A stretch of DNA of 64,000 bases from Ruminococcus flavefaciens (GTDB taxonomy: Bacteria > Bacillota > Clostridia > Oscillospirales > Ruminococcaceae): the NCBI GenBank assembly GCA_023667045.1, contig JAMPAU010000007.1, positions 16,619 to 80,618 on the forward strand, read 5' to 3'. A program made the position numbers and the translations under genes. The notes below the pieces were generated by a model. It saw only the letters and a program-made list of their open reading frames with translations. It was not told where the DNA came from and searched no databases. Of this stretch, positions 52,238 to 60,848 are shown piece after piece (positions within the stretch are counted from its first letter, which is position 1; every line of letters begins with the position of its first letter).

Positions 52238-53695
52238 TTGCAGAATCAGAATTACAAGGAAATGTCAATCATTCCCGACCTTAAACTGAATATCAGAAAA
52301 ATAAAGGAGATTTCCGGCGGTTCTTCCGATGTCATGATAAATGAATTTATAACCGGAAGCATTCACTGTGCCTTGATATGCTGTGAGGGTATGCTCTCTA
52401 CTGCCACGATAACCGAATTGGTTCTTGAGCCTATTGTAAACATTGACGCAAAAAAAGACTCCCACGAACTTTTCCATTATATTCAGAATTTCATGCTGAT
52501 GTCTACAGACCGTCCGGAAGCTACTGAATATGATTCTCTTTTCAGACTGATAAACTCCGGCTTTGCAGTGCTTATTGCCGACGGCATAGGAAAGGCTCTT
52601 GCATTCGGCGTGCAGGGATATGCTGTGCGGAGTATTTCCGAACCGTCAAGCGAGGGCAATATAATGGGTTCGCATGAGGGATTCGTGGAGACAGTCCGCA
52701 CGAATATGTCCCTTATACGCCGGAGAATAAAAAGTCCGGAGCTTGTCATGGAGCTTTTCATCAAGGGCGACAAAAGCCGTACAGACTTATGCCTTTGCTA
52801 CATGAAAGACCGTGTACCGCCCGACCTGCTCAAACGCATTCACAAGTCGCTTGACAATATAAAGCTTGAAACTATCCTAAGTACCGGATATATACGCCCT
52901 TTTGTCGAGAGCGAAAACTTTGAACTTTTCAGCTCAACCGGAACTACTGAACGCCCTGACGTTCTCTGCTCAAAACTTATAGAGGGTCGTGTGGCACTGC
53001 TTGTTGACGGCGTACCCTTTTCGATAGTCATTCCTAAGCTTTTCTGTGAGAATTTCCAGACCCTTGACGACTATGCATTCAAGCCCTACTACTCAACCTT
53101 TATACGCTGGATTAAATATTTAGGTTTTCTTATTGCTGTACTTCTTCCGGCAGTGTATACTGCAATAGTCATATACCACCCCGAACTCCTTAACAGTACA
53201 ATGCTAATGCTTTTGGTTGAGGCAGAACAAAAAGCCCCTTTGTCGATACTTACGGAATCGCTTTTTGTACTGCTTATGTATGAAATAATACGTGAGGCAG
53301 GAATACGTCTGCCTAAACCAGTGGGTGGTGCTGTAAGCATAGTGAGCGGTCTTATTATCGGGGATTCGGCGGTTGACTCCGGACTTATAAGCACACCACT
53401 GCTAACAATCACTGCCCTTGCCGTAATAAGCGGTTTTTCTGTGCCGGAACTTAACGATACCGTTACTATTTTAAGGCTTTCATTTCTGATAGCCGGCGGA
53501 ATATTCGGGCTTTTCGGAATCAGTATACTTGCCTGTGCCGTACTTGTAAATATATGCTCCACTGAAGACTACGGCTTTCCGTATACTGCTCCCCTTTCGC
53601 CGTTCAAATCAGCAGGTCTTGACGATACAGCAATAAGGGCAGGTTTTCAAAAAATGCAGTCAAGGAATTTTACAGTAGAGGAGTACCACGAATAA
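52238..53695 (+). CDS. GerA/GerKA-family spore germinant receptor subunit A
   Basis: 485 residues from TTG 52238, with GAGAGGTG about 6 bases upstream; the GTG at 52229 lies inside that site. A soluble N-terminal domain (about 1-285) has EGFVETVRTNMSLIRRRIKSPELVM. It is followed by GRVALLVDGVPFSIVIP and five to six membrane helices (about 290-455) with EIIREAGIRLPKPVGGAVSIVSGLIIG. Receptor A subunits sense germinants in the spore inner membrane with B and C. The gene is followed immediately by a B-type permease. Confidence 0.93.
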   Translation: MQNQNYKEMSIIPDLKLNIRKIKEISGGSSDVMINEFITGSIHCALICCEGMLSTATITELVLEPIVNIDAKKDSHELFHYIQNFMLMSTDRPEATEYDSLFRLINSGFAVLIADGIGKALAFGVQGYAVRSISEPSSEGNIMGSHEGFVETVRTNMSLIRRRIKSPELVMELFIKGDKSRTDLCLCYMKDRVPPDLLKRIHKSLDNIKLETILSTGYIRPFVESENFELFSSTGTTERPDVLCSKLIEGRVALLVDGVPFSIVIPKLFCENFQTLDDYAFKPYYSTFIRWIKYLGFLIAVLLPAVYTAIVIYHPELLNSTMLMLLVEAEQKAPLSILTESLFVLLMYEIIREAGIRLPKPVGGAVSIVSGLIIGDSAVDSGLISTPLLTITALAVISGFSVPELNDTVTILRLSFLIAGGIFGLFGISILACAVLVNICSTEDYGFPYTAPLSPFKSAGLDDTAIRAGFQKMQSRNFTVEEYHE

Positions 53696-54697
53696 ATGAC
53701 CAAAATAACTAAAAACCAGTTTACTGCCATGCTCCTTATAACTGATACTTTCGCACTTTTCTGTTTTCACGGACAGATTTCACTTGTTACCGTTATAGGA
53801 TTTCTGTGCGGAACTGTCATTCAGTTTATAATGTCACTGCCATTGGTAAAACTCTACAGCTCAGGCGGTTCTGTAGAAAGTGCCGGAAAAATAGTGCAGT
53901 CCGTCTATCTTGTGTATCTGCTTCTGTGGGGCGGTATGCTTTTTGCTATGCTGTGGAAAGCCTCAGATGTGGTTTATATTCCGTATGAAAACTCAAACGG
54001 CATATGGGGAAAACTTCTAATAGCCGGAATGATTGCCTTAATATGTCTCTATTCATCGGCAACAGGTATTAAAGCCGTATCACGCTCGGCAGTGATAGCC
54101 GGAGGAGCAGGGGTTATTTCACTGCTTATAGTTGCAGTAAGTGCAATGTTTGCTTCCGACTGGAACAATCTGACAGCCACAAAAACCTCCGACAGCCTGT
54201 GGTCTGAAATACTCCGCAGTTTCTTTATCAGCGGAGGTCTCGGAAGTTTTGCAGTATTTCTGAACTTTACAAAAGGCAGTCCGCTAAAAAACACGCTGTA
54301 CTACTTTACCGGAAAAATAATACTGACTGTTGCCATGACTGTTTCGGCAATACTTCTTGCTGGAGGAATAATGAAGATAACTGAATTTCCTGTAGTAACC
54401 GCCGGACAGCTCTCACAGCCTTTTCCGGTACAACGAATAGATTCGCTCTTTCTGATAATGTTTGCAGTATTTGCGGTATTTTCAATAGCTGTGCAAAGTC
54501 TTGCGTCAACGGAACTTCTTATTAAGATTTTCCCGAAATTCAAGAAACTGCGTACTACATCTGTACTTGCCGTAATGATAGGCACGGCGTTTATGTTTTC
54601 CAGCGAAAATAACAGTCTTATAAATATAATAGCTGTCGGAATCATATTGTTTTTACTGCCGTCGGCGATACTGCTGAAAAGGAGTTTAGCAAAATGA
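53696..54697 (+). CDS. GerB-like permease subunit of the germinant receptor
   Basis: 333 residues with about ten membrane helices. It follows the A subunit with no gap (TAA then ATG) and overlaps the next gene by 4 bases. The N-terminus KITKNQFTAMLLITDTFALFCF resembles the opening of GerAB-type proteins in the APC superfamily. In B. subtilis the B subunit binds the amino-acid germinant. The sequence is somewhat divergent and short of the usual 365 residues, so context carries part of the call. Confidence 0.8.
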   Translation: MTKITKNQFTAMLLITDTFALFCFHGQISLVTVIGFLCGTVIQFIMSLPLVKLYSSGGSVESAGKIVQSVYLVYLLLWGGMLFAMLWKASDVVYIPYENSNGIWGKLLIAGMIALICLYSSATGIKAVSRSAVIAGGAGVISLLIVAVSAMFASDWNNLTATKTSDSLWSEILRSFFISGGLGSFAVFLNFTKGSPLKNTLYYFTGKIILTVAMTVSAILLAGGIMKITEFPVVTAGQLSQPFPVQRIDSLFLIMFAVFAVFSIAVQSLASTELLIKIFPKFKKLRTTSVLAVMIGTAFMFSSENNSLINIIAVGIILFLLPSAILLKRSLAK

Positions 54698-55230
54698 CAA
54701 AGAAACTCATACTTTTAGGAATGATTATATTATTTACTTTTTCCGGCTGTGAATCAAACGGACGTGTCCACGATAAATACTATCTCCGTGCCGTATCGGT
54801 AAGCGGTGACAGCGAAAAAAATGTTACTTTTACTTTCTTTACAAAGGACGGCAAATATATAACTACTTCCGGTGAAAACATAACTCAGGCTAAGGAAACT
54901 GCTGAAATATGCACCGGACAGAAGATTTTCACGGGGTATACTGAAATGATAGTCCTTGACGGCTGTGACAGCATGGAAACTCTTGAATTTATGCTCCATA
55001 AATGGAAAGTCTCGCCGTCGTGCATAGTAGCTTATTCCGAAAACAGCGAGGATATTTTTGAAAGCAGTATTGAAAGACTGACCGGCTCTGTGCATACAGC
55101 AGTAAAGCAGGGAAAAATTCCGGAGTGCGATATAATTACAGTTATGAGCAGTTTACTAAGTGAAAAAAAATCCGCTGAAATCGCCGAAATAACCGCCGAC
55201 GGAGTAAAATCAGTCCGCACTATAAATTAA
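54694..55230 (+). CDS. Short GerC-like lipoprotein
   Basis: 178 residues. Lipobox FSGC, then DKYYLRAVSVSGD... and ITQAKETAEICTGQKIFTGYTEMIVLDG, corresponding to domain 1 of GerAC-type subunits (H-x-Q/K-...-l-G-h-s...-i-i). Normal C subunits are about 370-400 residues with three domains; this one stops after about the first. The end is clean, with the polA promoter directly after it, so it is a truncated or minimal C subunit rather than a frameshift I can see. Confidence 0.75.
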   Translation: MTKKLILLGMIILFTFSGCESNGRVHDKYYLRAVSVSGDSEKNVTFTFFTKDGKYITTSGENITQAKETAEICTGQKIFTGYTEMIVLDGCDSMETLEFMLHKWKVSPSCIVAYSENSEDIFESSIERLTGSVHTAVKQGKIPECDIITVMSSLLSEKKSAEIAEITADGVKSVRTIN

Positions 55231-55231
55231 T

Positions 55232-55260
55232 TTGCTATTTTCGTTATTATGTGATATAAT
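55232..55260 (+). promoter_or_regulatory. Sigma-A promoter of polA
   Basis: TTGCTA at 55232-55237 and TATAAT at 55255-55260, spacer 17, with TG extension. Confidence 0.72.
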
Positions 55261-55290
55261 ATAAATATCATATTATAAGGAGAAAGAACT

Positions 55291-57804
55291 ATGAAACTTC
55301 TCGCTATAGACGGAAACAGCATTCTGCACCGTGCTTTTTACGGAATAAAACTGCTTTCCAATAAAAACGGCACTCCTACAAATGCCGTTTTCGGATTTAT
55401 GAATATCTACCTCAAAAACCTCAATGTCGTAAACCCCGACGCTGTGGCGGTTGCTTTTGACAGGAGCGAACCGACTTTCAGGCATACGGCTGTATCGTCA
55501 TACAAAGCCAACCGTCACGGTATGCCCGACGACCTCGCACCACAACTGCCGATTATAAAAAAATTACTGTCGCTTATGGGTATAAAGGTAATAGAGTATG
55601 CAGGCTATGAAGCTGATGACATTCTCGGCACGCTTGCACGCTCATGCTCGGAAAAAGGAGACCAGTGCTTTATACTTACCGGCGACAGAGACAGTCTACA
55701 GCTTATCAGCGAAAATGTAACTGTCATGCTCACCACAAACAAGGAAACTATACAATATACTCCGGAGCGTTTTGTGATGGATTATGGTTTTCAGCCGATA
55801 AACCTCATAGACCTAAAGGCTCTTATGGGAGACAGTTCCGACAATATATCCGGAGTTGCTGGAATAGGCGAAAAAACCGCCTCTGTCCTTATAAAAGAAT
55901 ACACCACTATTGAAAACCTTTATGAAAAATATCAGAGTTCCGGACTGACAAAAAGCGTTAAGACAAAACTCGAAAAGGGCGAAAAGTCAGCACGTGAAAG
56001 CAAGTGGCTTGCTACTATATGCTGTGATGTCCCGATAGATACAATGCCGGAACACTATATACCAGACGAACCCGACAACGAAAGTCTTTATTCACTGCTT
56101 GCGGATTTGGAGATGTTTAAGGTTCTTGACAAGCTCAATGTGGAAGTTCCCGAAAAGACAGAAAACTTTCAGATAATAGAAACAACAGAAGAACCCCTTA
56201 CCGCTGAAATAATAGATTCTCTCACAGAATGCATATATATACTTGACAGAACAAATCTCTCCGTTATGGTAAACAATAAAATCTTTACATCTACCGACGA
56301 GGAAATTATTATAAAGTTCCTTGCATCGCCGTGCATGAAGTCCACAGACAACGCAAAACCTCATTACAGATTTGCAATAGCGAGAAACTCATCTTTGAAT
56401 AATCTCAAAAACGACGTTTCCATATGCGGATACTTACTTAATGCTTCGGGTTCGGACTATACAATAAAAAATCTCTGCACTGAATACAGAATGCATTACT
56501 ATGCCGAAAACGGTATCTTTGCGGATATTGTCTCACTGTCGCCCCTTTTAGAAAAGCTCCTTACGGAAATAAAAAATGAAAATCTGACATCACTGTACGA
56601 AAACATAGAAATACCGCTTATTGAAGTTCTCGCTTCTATGGAAGACGCTGGCGTTAAAGTAGATAAACACGGCGTTGAGGAGTTCGGCGAATTTCTTTCT
56701 GTTATGACTTCTGATTCAAAAAAGAAAATCTATAACAGAGCAGGTCATCTTTTCAATATATCCTCTCCTAAACAGCTTGGGGTGGTTCTCTTTGAGGAAA
56801 TGAGACTGCCAGTTATCAAAAAGACCAAAACAGGATATTCCACAAATGCGGACGTTTTAGAAGAACTCAGAGACTTTGACCCTATTATTGAAAACGTAAT
56901 TAACTATCGTCAGTACACAAAGCTTAATTCAACATACGTCGAGGGTCTGCTTGAAAAAATCGGCAGTGACGGACGTATTCACACGTCTTTCAAGCAAACC
57001 GAAACCCGAACCGGCAGAATCTCCTCTACTGAGCCTAATATGCAGAATATTCCGGTACGTACTGAACTTGGCAAGCATATGAGAAAGTTTTTCATTGCCG
57101 ACGAGGGAAAAGTTCTCGTTGACGCTGACTACAGTCAGATTGAACTGCGTGTTATGGCACATCTGTGCGGTGACAAAAATATGACTAAGGCTTTCAACTC
57201 CGGCGAGGATATTCACACATCAACCGCCTCACAGGTATTTGATGTTCCGCCTATTATGGTAAACTCGGAAATGCGTAATACCGCAAAGGCTGTAAACTTC
57301 GGCATAATCTATGGAATAGGTTCATTTTCACTCTCAAAGGATATAAACACTTCCAGAGAACAGGCAGAAGAATACATCAAAAGCTATCTCGAAAGATACC
57401 CGAAAGTAAAAAAATTTATGGATTCAACCGTTGAAAACGCCATGAAAACAGGCATAGTTACAACTATGTTCGGCAGGAAAAGATATATTCCGGAAATAAT
57501 GTCGTCGAATAAGGTTCAGCAGTCCGCCGGAAAACGCATAGCCATGAATACGCCCGTACAGGGTACTGCCGCCGACCTTATCAAGATTGCTATGATTAAC
57601 GTTTACCGCCGTCTCAACGCCGAAAACCTTAATGCAAGGCTTATTTTGCAGGTTCACGACGAACTTATTATAGAATCGGACGTTTCATGTGCTGAACGAT
57701 GTGCGGATATTCTCCGTGAGGAAATGCAGAATGTATATGAAATGAAAGTACCGCTTGCCGTTGACGTAAACAAGGGCAGAAGCTGGTATGACGCTAAGGG
57801 GTGA
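55291..57804 (+). CDS. polA: DNA polymerase I
   Basis: 837 residues. The N-terminal 5'-3' exonuclease (1-290) has LAIDGNSILHRAFYG, FDRSEPTFRH and LKALMGDSSDNISGVAGIGEKTA. The middle region (about 300-450) corresponds to the 3'-5' exonuclease but lacks its acidic catalytic residues, as in many Firmicutes. The polymerase domain has LVDADYSQIELRVMAHL (motif A, about 608), the O-helix region RNTAKAVNFGIIYG, and QVHDELI (motif C, about 786). Okazaki-fragment processing and repair synthesis. Followed 4 bases later by rimI. Confidence 0.97.
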   Translation: MKLLAIDGNSILHRAFYGIKLLSNKNGTPTNAVFGFMNIYLKNLNVVNPDAVAVAFDRSEPTFRHTAVSSYKANRHGMPDDLAPQLPIIKKLLSLMGIKVIEYAGYEADDILGTLARSCSEKGDQCFILTGDRDSLQLISENVTVMLTTNKETIQYTPERFVMDYGFQPINLIDLKALMGDSSDNISGVAGIGEKTASVLIKEYTTIENLYEKYQSSGLTKSVKTKLEKGEKSARESKWLATICCDVPIDTMPEHYIPDEPDNESLYSLLADLEMFKVLDKLNVEVPEKTENFQIIETTEEPLTAEIIDSLTECIYILDRTNLSVMVNNKIFTSTDEEIIIKFLASPCMKSTDNAKPHYRFAIARNSSLNNLKNDVSICGYLLNASGSDYTIKNLCTEYRMHYYAENGIFADIVSLSPLLEKLLTEIKNENLTSLYENIEIPLIEVLASMEDAGVKVDKHGVEEFGEFLSVMTSDSKKKIYNRAGHLFNISSPKQLGVVLFEEMRLPVIKKTKTGYSTNADVLEELRDFDPIIENVINYRQYTKLNSTYVEGLLEKIGSDGRIHTSFKQTETRTGRISSTEPNMQNIPVRTELGKHMRKFFIADEGKVLVDADYSQIELRVMAHLCGDKNMTKAFNSGEDIHTSTASQVFDVPPIMVNSEMRNTAKAVNFGIIYGIGSFSLSKDINTSREQAEEYIKSYLERYPKVKKFMDSTVENAMKTGIVTTMFGRKRYIPEIMSSNKVQQSAGKRIAMNTPVQGTAADLIKIAMINVYRRLNAENLNARLILQVHDELIIESDVSCAERCADILREEMQNVYEMKVPLAVDVNKGRSWYDAKG

Positions 57805-57808
57805 TTTC

Positions 57809-58255
57809 ATGGAACTGCTGAGAGCTACACCGGAAAATGACCTGTCTGAAAAGCTGTCCGCACTTGACAGAAAATGTGTGGGCAGTGACGGCTGGTCAGC
57901 GGAATCTTTCCGGTCGGAAGTGCAGAAAGATAACGGCATTGTGCTGTGTTTCATGGACGGCATTGAAGTTACCGCACTGCTGTCCGGCTACTTTGCGGAG
58001 GGCGAGGGCGATATAACAAGCGTTGCTGTAGACGAAAATTTCAGACGTATGGGGCTTGCTCAAAGTCTCATAGCTGAATTTGAAAAAATCCTCCCAGACA
58101 ATACAGAAAATATTTTCCTCGAAGTCCGTGAAAGCAACGCTCCGGCGATAAGACTGTATGAAAAATGCGGTTTTGAAAAATTATCTTTAAGAAAAAATTT
58201 TTATTCAAATCCACGTGAAAATGCCGTTGTTATGGTGAAAAGGATAAAACAATGA
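57809..58255 (+). CDS. rimI: RimI-like ribosomal protein S18-alanine N-acetyltransferase (GNAT)
   Basis: 148 residues from ATG 57809 (AAGGGGTGA overlapping the polA stop). GNAT fold: ITSVAVDENFRRMGLAQSLI is the acetyl-CoA pyrophosphate loop (R-x-x-G-x-A/G), and LEVRESNAPAIRLYEKCGFEK is the RimI-type C-terminal signature. It acetylates the N-terminus of a ribosomal or other protein. In many Firmicutes rimI lies with tsaB/tsaE/tsaD; here tsaD is 2.6 kb downstream. Confidence 0.9.
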   Translation: MELLRATPENDLSEKLSALDRKCVGSDGWSAESFRSEVQKDNGIVLCFMDGIEVTALLSGYFAEGEGDITSVAVDENFRRMGLAQSLIAEFEKILPDNTENIFLEVRESNAPAIRLYEKCGFEKLSLRKNFYSNPRENAVVMVKRIKQ

Positions 58256-58740
58256 AAATTGTCAGGATTTTTAAAGTCTGTATTGCAGTTATAGCCATTG
58301 TAGCAGTAGTATTTGCTTTATGTTTTTATTTATTCAAAGAAATGTGCTTTGTAATGTGTCTTCTTTTCTGTGCTGATATATTTTTTTCATGGTTTTTTGT
58401 ATCAGCCGTTAAACATCAGATTTACATAACAAAACTCCATAAAAAAGGCTGTCGCACCAACGGAACTTTAATAAACGTGGTTTACAGTCGGCAGGGATAT
58501 AATTATATAAGTTATAAGGCGGACGGAAAAGAATACAAATGTCAAAACGGACTGAAAATAGACAAATGGAAAGTAGGTTACGATAAAATACCGGTTATTT
58601 ATGACCCTAAACGTCCCAAAAATGCTTGGCTCGAAAAATACAGCCTTGTTTCAGCTATAGGTGATACTATTGTATTCTCTGTTCTAGAAGCAATATTTAT
58701 AGGCTCAACAATATATGCAATAATCTTTTTAATACAATAA
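58252..58740 (+). CDS. DUF3592-like membrane protein
   Basis: 162 residues. Hydrophobic helices at about 5-28 and 33-52, then a beta domain of about 75 residues and a final membrane helix at about 138-160. NGTLINVVYSRQGYNYISYKADGKEY and VIYDPKRPKNAW match the pattern of DUF3592 (strands between flanking helices, closing on a YDPxxP turn). Function unknown. Overlaps rimI by 4 bases. Confidence 0.72.
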   Translation: MKIVRIFKVCIAVIAIVAVVFALCFYLFKEMCFVMCLLFCADIFFSWFFVSAVKHQIYITKLHKKGCRTNGTLINVVYSRQGYNYISYKADGKEYKCQNGLKIDKWKVGYDKIPVIYDPKRPKNAWLEKYSLVSAIGDTIVFSVLEAIFIGSTIYAIIFLIQ

Positions 58741-58753
58741 GGTGAATGTAAAT

Positions 58754-59086
58754 ATGAAATACTTTATCTATGAAAATCAAAGAAAAAATACCTGTTATCA
58801 TGAATGGTACAAAGGGCATTTTGACGGTGTTAGTTTCTGGAAAGAAGATTCTCTTTTAATATCCGATGATATACATTGTATGCTCGGTCTGGAAGACGTT
58901 TTCAAGATGTTCATTCCGGATTACGACCCACTCGGCGAAATAGAAGTTTCAGAAAAGCAGTGGGACATGATAATGAAAAAAGCGTCTGAAATGGGCGGTG
59001 AGTTATACGACTGTCTCAAAGAGGCAGACAACTGGGTAATGGAAACGTTTAAAGAATATGATGTCTTTACAATGATAGGTATGTGA
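58754..59086 (+). CDS. Hypothetical small acidic protein (110 aa)
   Basis: 110 residues from ATG 58754 (AAGGTGA about 7 bases upstream). Acidic and aromatic-rich, no signal peptide. HEWYKGHFDGVSFWKEDSLLI begins a strand-rich half; the C-terminal half looks helical (EKQWDMIMKKASEMGGELYDCL). Resembles small immunity-type proteins in size and composition, but no toxin partner is visible. Not recognised. Confidence 0.62.
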   Translation: MKYFIYENQRKNTCYHEWYKGHFDGVSFWKEDSLLISDDIHCMLGLEDVFKMFIPDYDPLGEIEVSEKQWDMIMKKASEMGGELYDCLKEADNWVMETFKEYDVFTMIGM

Positions 59087-59088
59087 CT

Positions 59089-59514
59089 ATGAAAATATAT
59101 GATGATATTCAGTTTCCGGACAGGACTATTTTAGAAGTTACTTTCTTGAATAAGTCTGATTTTTACGACATATCTTTACAAAACCACAGTTATACAATTG
59201 TCGGTGGTGACAAGGATATTCCAACTAATCTTGTCGGAATCGCTGATGATGATAAAGTTTACTACATCACTACTGATGACAAGAAACTCTGCTATATTTC
59301 GTCAGATATAAGGACTTTCATAAAACAGCTCCTGTTATTTGACGACTACACAAACAACAGCATTCTCCCCGACAATCCCGACGAAATACAGCTTACAGAA
59401 TATACGGATAACCTCAGATTAAAATTTCTTGAACTGGATAAAAGTGCTTTTAAAAGCAGTGATACATTCTGGTCTGAAATATGCGAGGAAGTCGAATATG
59501 GAATTATTATTTAA
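59089..59514 (+). CDS. Hypothetical SUKH-like small protein
   Basis: 141 residues from ATG 59089; a GTG at 59083 overlaps the previous stop. The order of features is suggestive of the SUKH/SMI1 superfamily of immunity and regulatory proteins: YTIVGGDKDIPTNLVGIADDDKVYYITTDDKKLCYISSDIRTFIKQLL, where strands with an Ile/Tyr-rich core precede 'S-s-d-l-x-x-F-l'. That is pattern-based inference. It lies in a run of short genes of unknown function after rimI. Confidence 0.6.
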   Translation: MKIYDDIQFPDRTILEVTFLNKSDFYDISLQNHSYTIVGGDKDIPTNLVGIADDDKVYYITTDDKKLCYISSDIRTFIKQLLLFDDYTNNSILPDNPDEIQLTEYTDNLRLKFLELDKSAFKSSDTFWSEICEEVEYGIII

Positions 59515-59530
59515 TATCAAGGTAATAAAA

Positions 59531-59791
59531 ATGAAACATTATATTATTGTAACAATGATTATAAGTATGACTGTTTTCTGGGGAATAATCCTCATCACCC
59601 TTATGTATGGGTATATAATTAAAAAACGGGATACTCAGCCAAACAGCTATGAAAAAAGCGACCTGCACGGAAATCTATGTTTCATATTTAACTTATTTGG
59701 CGGATTTTTACTGTTTGAAGTGTTTTCTTTTGTAATCGCTGTGTTCACAAAGTCAGTAGTATTTAATATTATTCTGCATTTTCCTGCATGA
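59531..59791 (+). CDS. Small two-helix membrane protein
   Basis: 86 residues from ATG 59531 (AAGG upstream). Two membrane helices (about 4-28 and 52-80) joined by a polar loop (KKRDTQPNSYEKSDLHGN). No family recognised. The upstream frame extension has no start with a ribosome site and would overlap the preceding gene. Confidence 0.5.
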   Translation: MKHYIIVTMIISMTVFWGIILITLMYGYIIKKRDTQPNSYEKSDLHGNLCFIFNLFGGFLLFEVFSFVIAVFTKSVVFNIILHFPA

Positions 59792-59858
59792 TACGTTGCA
59801 ATGTGGAGTGCTGAGAGAATTTTTCCGCATATAGTAAATCCGATTGTTAAGATTTTTG

Positions 59859-59888
59859 TTGACACTGATAATTAAATTCTGATTTATA
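59859..59888 (+). promoter_or_regulatory. Sigma-A promoter overlapping a palindrome
   Basis: TTGACA at 59859-59864 and TTTATA at 59883-59888, spacer 18. The -10 lies inside the palindrome at 59879-59896. Confidence 0.6.
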
Positions 59889-59896
59889 TAAATCAG
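59879..59896. promoter_or_regulatory. Perfect 18-base palindrome, possible operator
   Basis: CTGATTTATATAAATCAG is symmetric over all 18 bases and covers the -10 box of the flavin-barrel gene. Placement fits a repressor site; the repressor is unknown. Confidence 0.45.
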
Positions 59897-59927
59897 TTAA
59901 ATAAATTGTAATTTTGGAGAACTATAA

Positions 59928-60383
59928 ATGACTATTTTTTCTGATAAAATAAAAATTTTCTTTTCAGACTTTGGTAAAGGAAGAAAAATGGTACTTTCCA
60001 CCTCTGAAAACAATAGAGTGTCTTCACGAATGATGAGTGTTGTGCAGATTGATGGTGAGTTTTACTTTCAGACTGATATAATGATGAAAAAGTATCATCA
60101 GATTTCTGCAAATAATAATGTTGCCTTGTGTATAGATAATATCCAGATAGAAGGAAAATGTACCGAAATAGGACACCCTTTGGACAATACTACTTTTTGT
60201 GATGTTTTTCAGAAATGTTTCAAAGGTTCATATGACACTTATTCAGCATTAAGAAATGAAAGACTTTTTGTTGTTAAACCTCTGTATATAGAGCGTTGGG
60301 TATACGCTGAAAGTATTCCTTATATTGAAACTTTTGATATAAATACTCAACAATATAGTTTCAATAAGTATTTAGGAGTATAA
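59928..60383 (+). CDS. Pyridoxamine 5'-phosphate oxidase-like flavin split-barrel protein
   Basis: 151 residues, soluble. RKMVLSTSENNRVSSRMMSVVQIDGEFYFQTD and NNNVALCIDNIQIEGKCTEIGHP follow the strand order of the split-barrel FMN-binding family (PNPOx-like). Such stand-alone proteins bind FMN, F420 or heme and often reduce small molecules or resist nitro compounds; the substrate here is unknown. TTTGGAG before ATG 59928. An 18-base palindrome lies on its promoter. Confidence 0.82.
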   Translation: MTIFSDKIKIFFSDFGKGRKMVLSTSENNRVSSRMMSVVQIDGEFYFQTDIMMKKYHQISANNNVALCIDNIQIEGKCTEIGHPLDNTTFCDVFQKCFKGSYDTYSALRNERLFVVKPLYIERWVYAESIPYIETFDINTQQYSFNKYLGV

Positions 60384-60412
60384 ATTAAATTGAAATTTAT
60401 GGAGGAAACCGA

Positions 60413-60832
60413 ATGAAACTTTGTACAGTATATATAATGGTAAACGACATAAAAAAATCTGTTGATTTTTACAGGCAGTTATTGCAGGAAGAACCTTTAT
60501 ACAGCAATGACGACAGGTGGGTACAGTTCAGCAATCATATTGCACTGTATAATTACCGTTATGATAAAAAAATCATGGAGAGTGATTCTACAGGTAATTT
60601 CAGTCAGACTTATATTGAGGATTTTAATAAAAGCAAAGAAAATCCTAAAAATGACATTGTTGTCTTTAATTTTGAAACTGAGGATTTGAAAAAAGAATAT
60701 CAGAGACTGAAAAATCTTAATATCGGAGAAGTTTCTGATTTGATGTATGTAAACATTCATATGCCATATTGGTATTTTAACATAACAGACCCTGACGGAA
60801 ATGTAATTGAAATAACAGGACAATATAATTAA
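60413..60832 (+). CDS. VOC-family (glyoxalase/bleomycin-resistance fold) protein
   Basis: 139 residues. Opening VYIMVNDIKKSVDFYRQLLQEEPLYSNDD and closing YWYFNITDPDGNVIEITGQ are the two ends of the paired beta-alpha-beta-beta-beta modules. The terminal Glu of VIEITG is the usual metal ligand. Function cannot be assigned within this broad family. GGAGG before ATG 60413. tsaD follows after 16 bases. Confidence 0.88.
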   Translation: MKLCTVYIMVNDIKKSVDFYRQLLQEEPLYSNDDRWVQFSNHIALYNYRYDKKIMESDSTGNFSQTYIEDFNKSKENPKNDIVVFNFETEDLKKEYQRLKNLNIGEVSDLMYVNIHMPYWYFNITDPDGNVIEITGQYN

Positions 60833-60848
60833 TAAGAAAGGTGATACC

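Noticed and set aside
59792-59870. Additional short gene between 59791 and 59928
   Set aside because: No frame with a ribosome site; the stretch holds the promoter and palindrome for the next gene.
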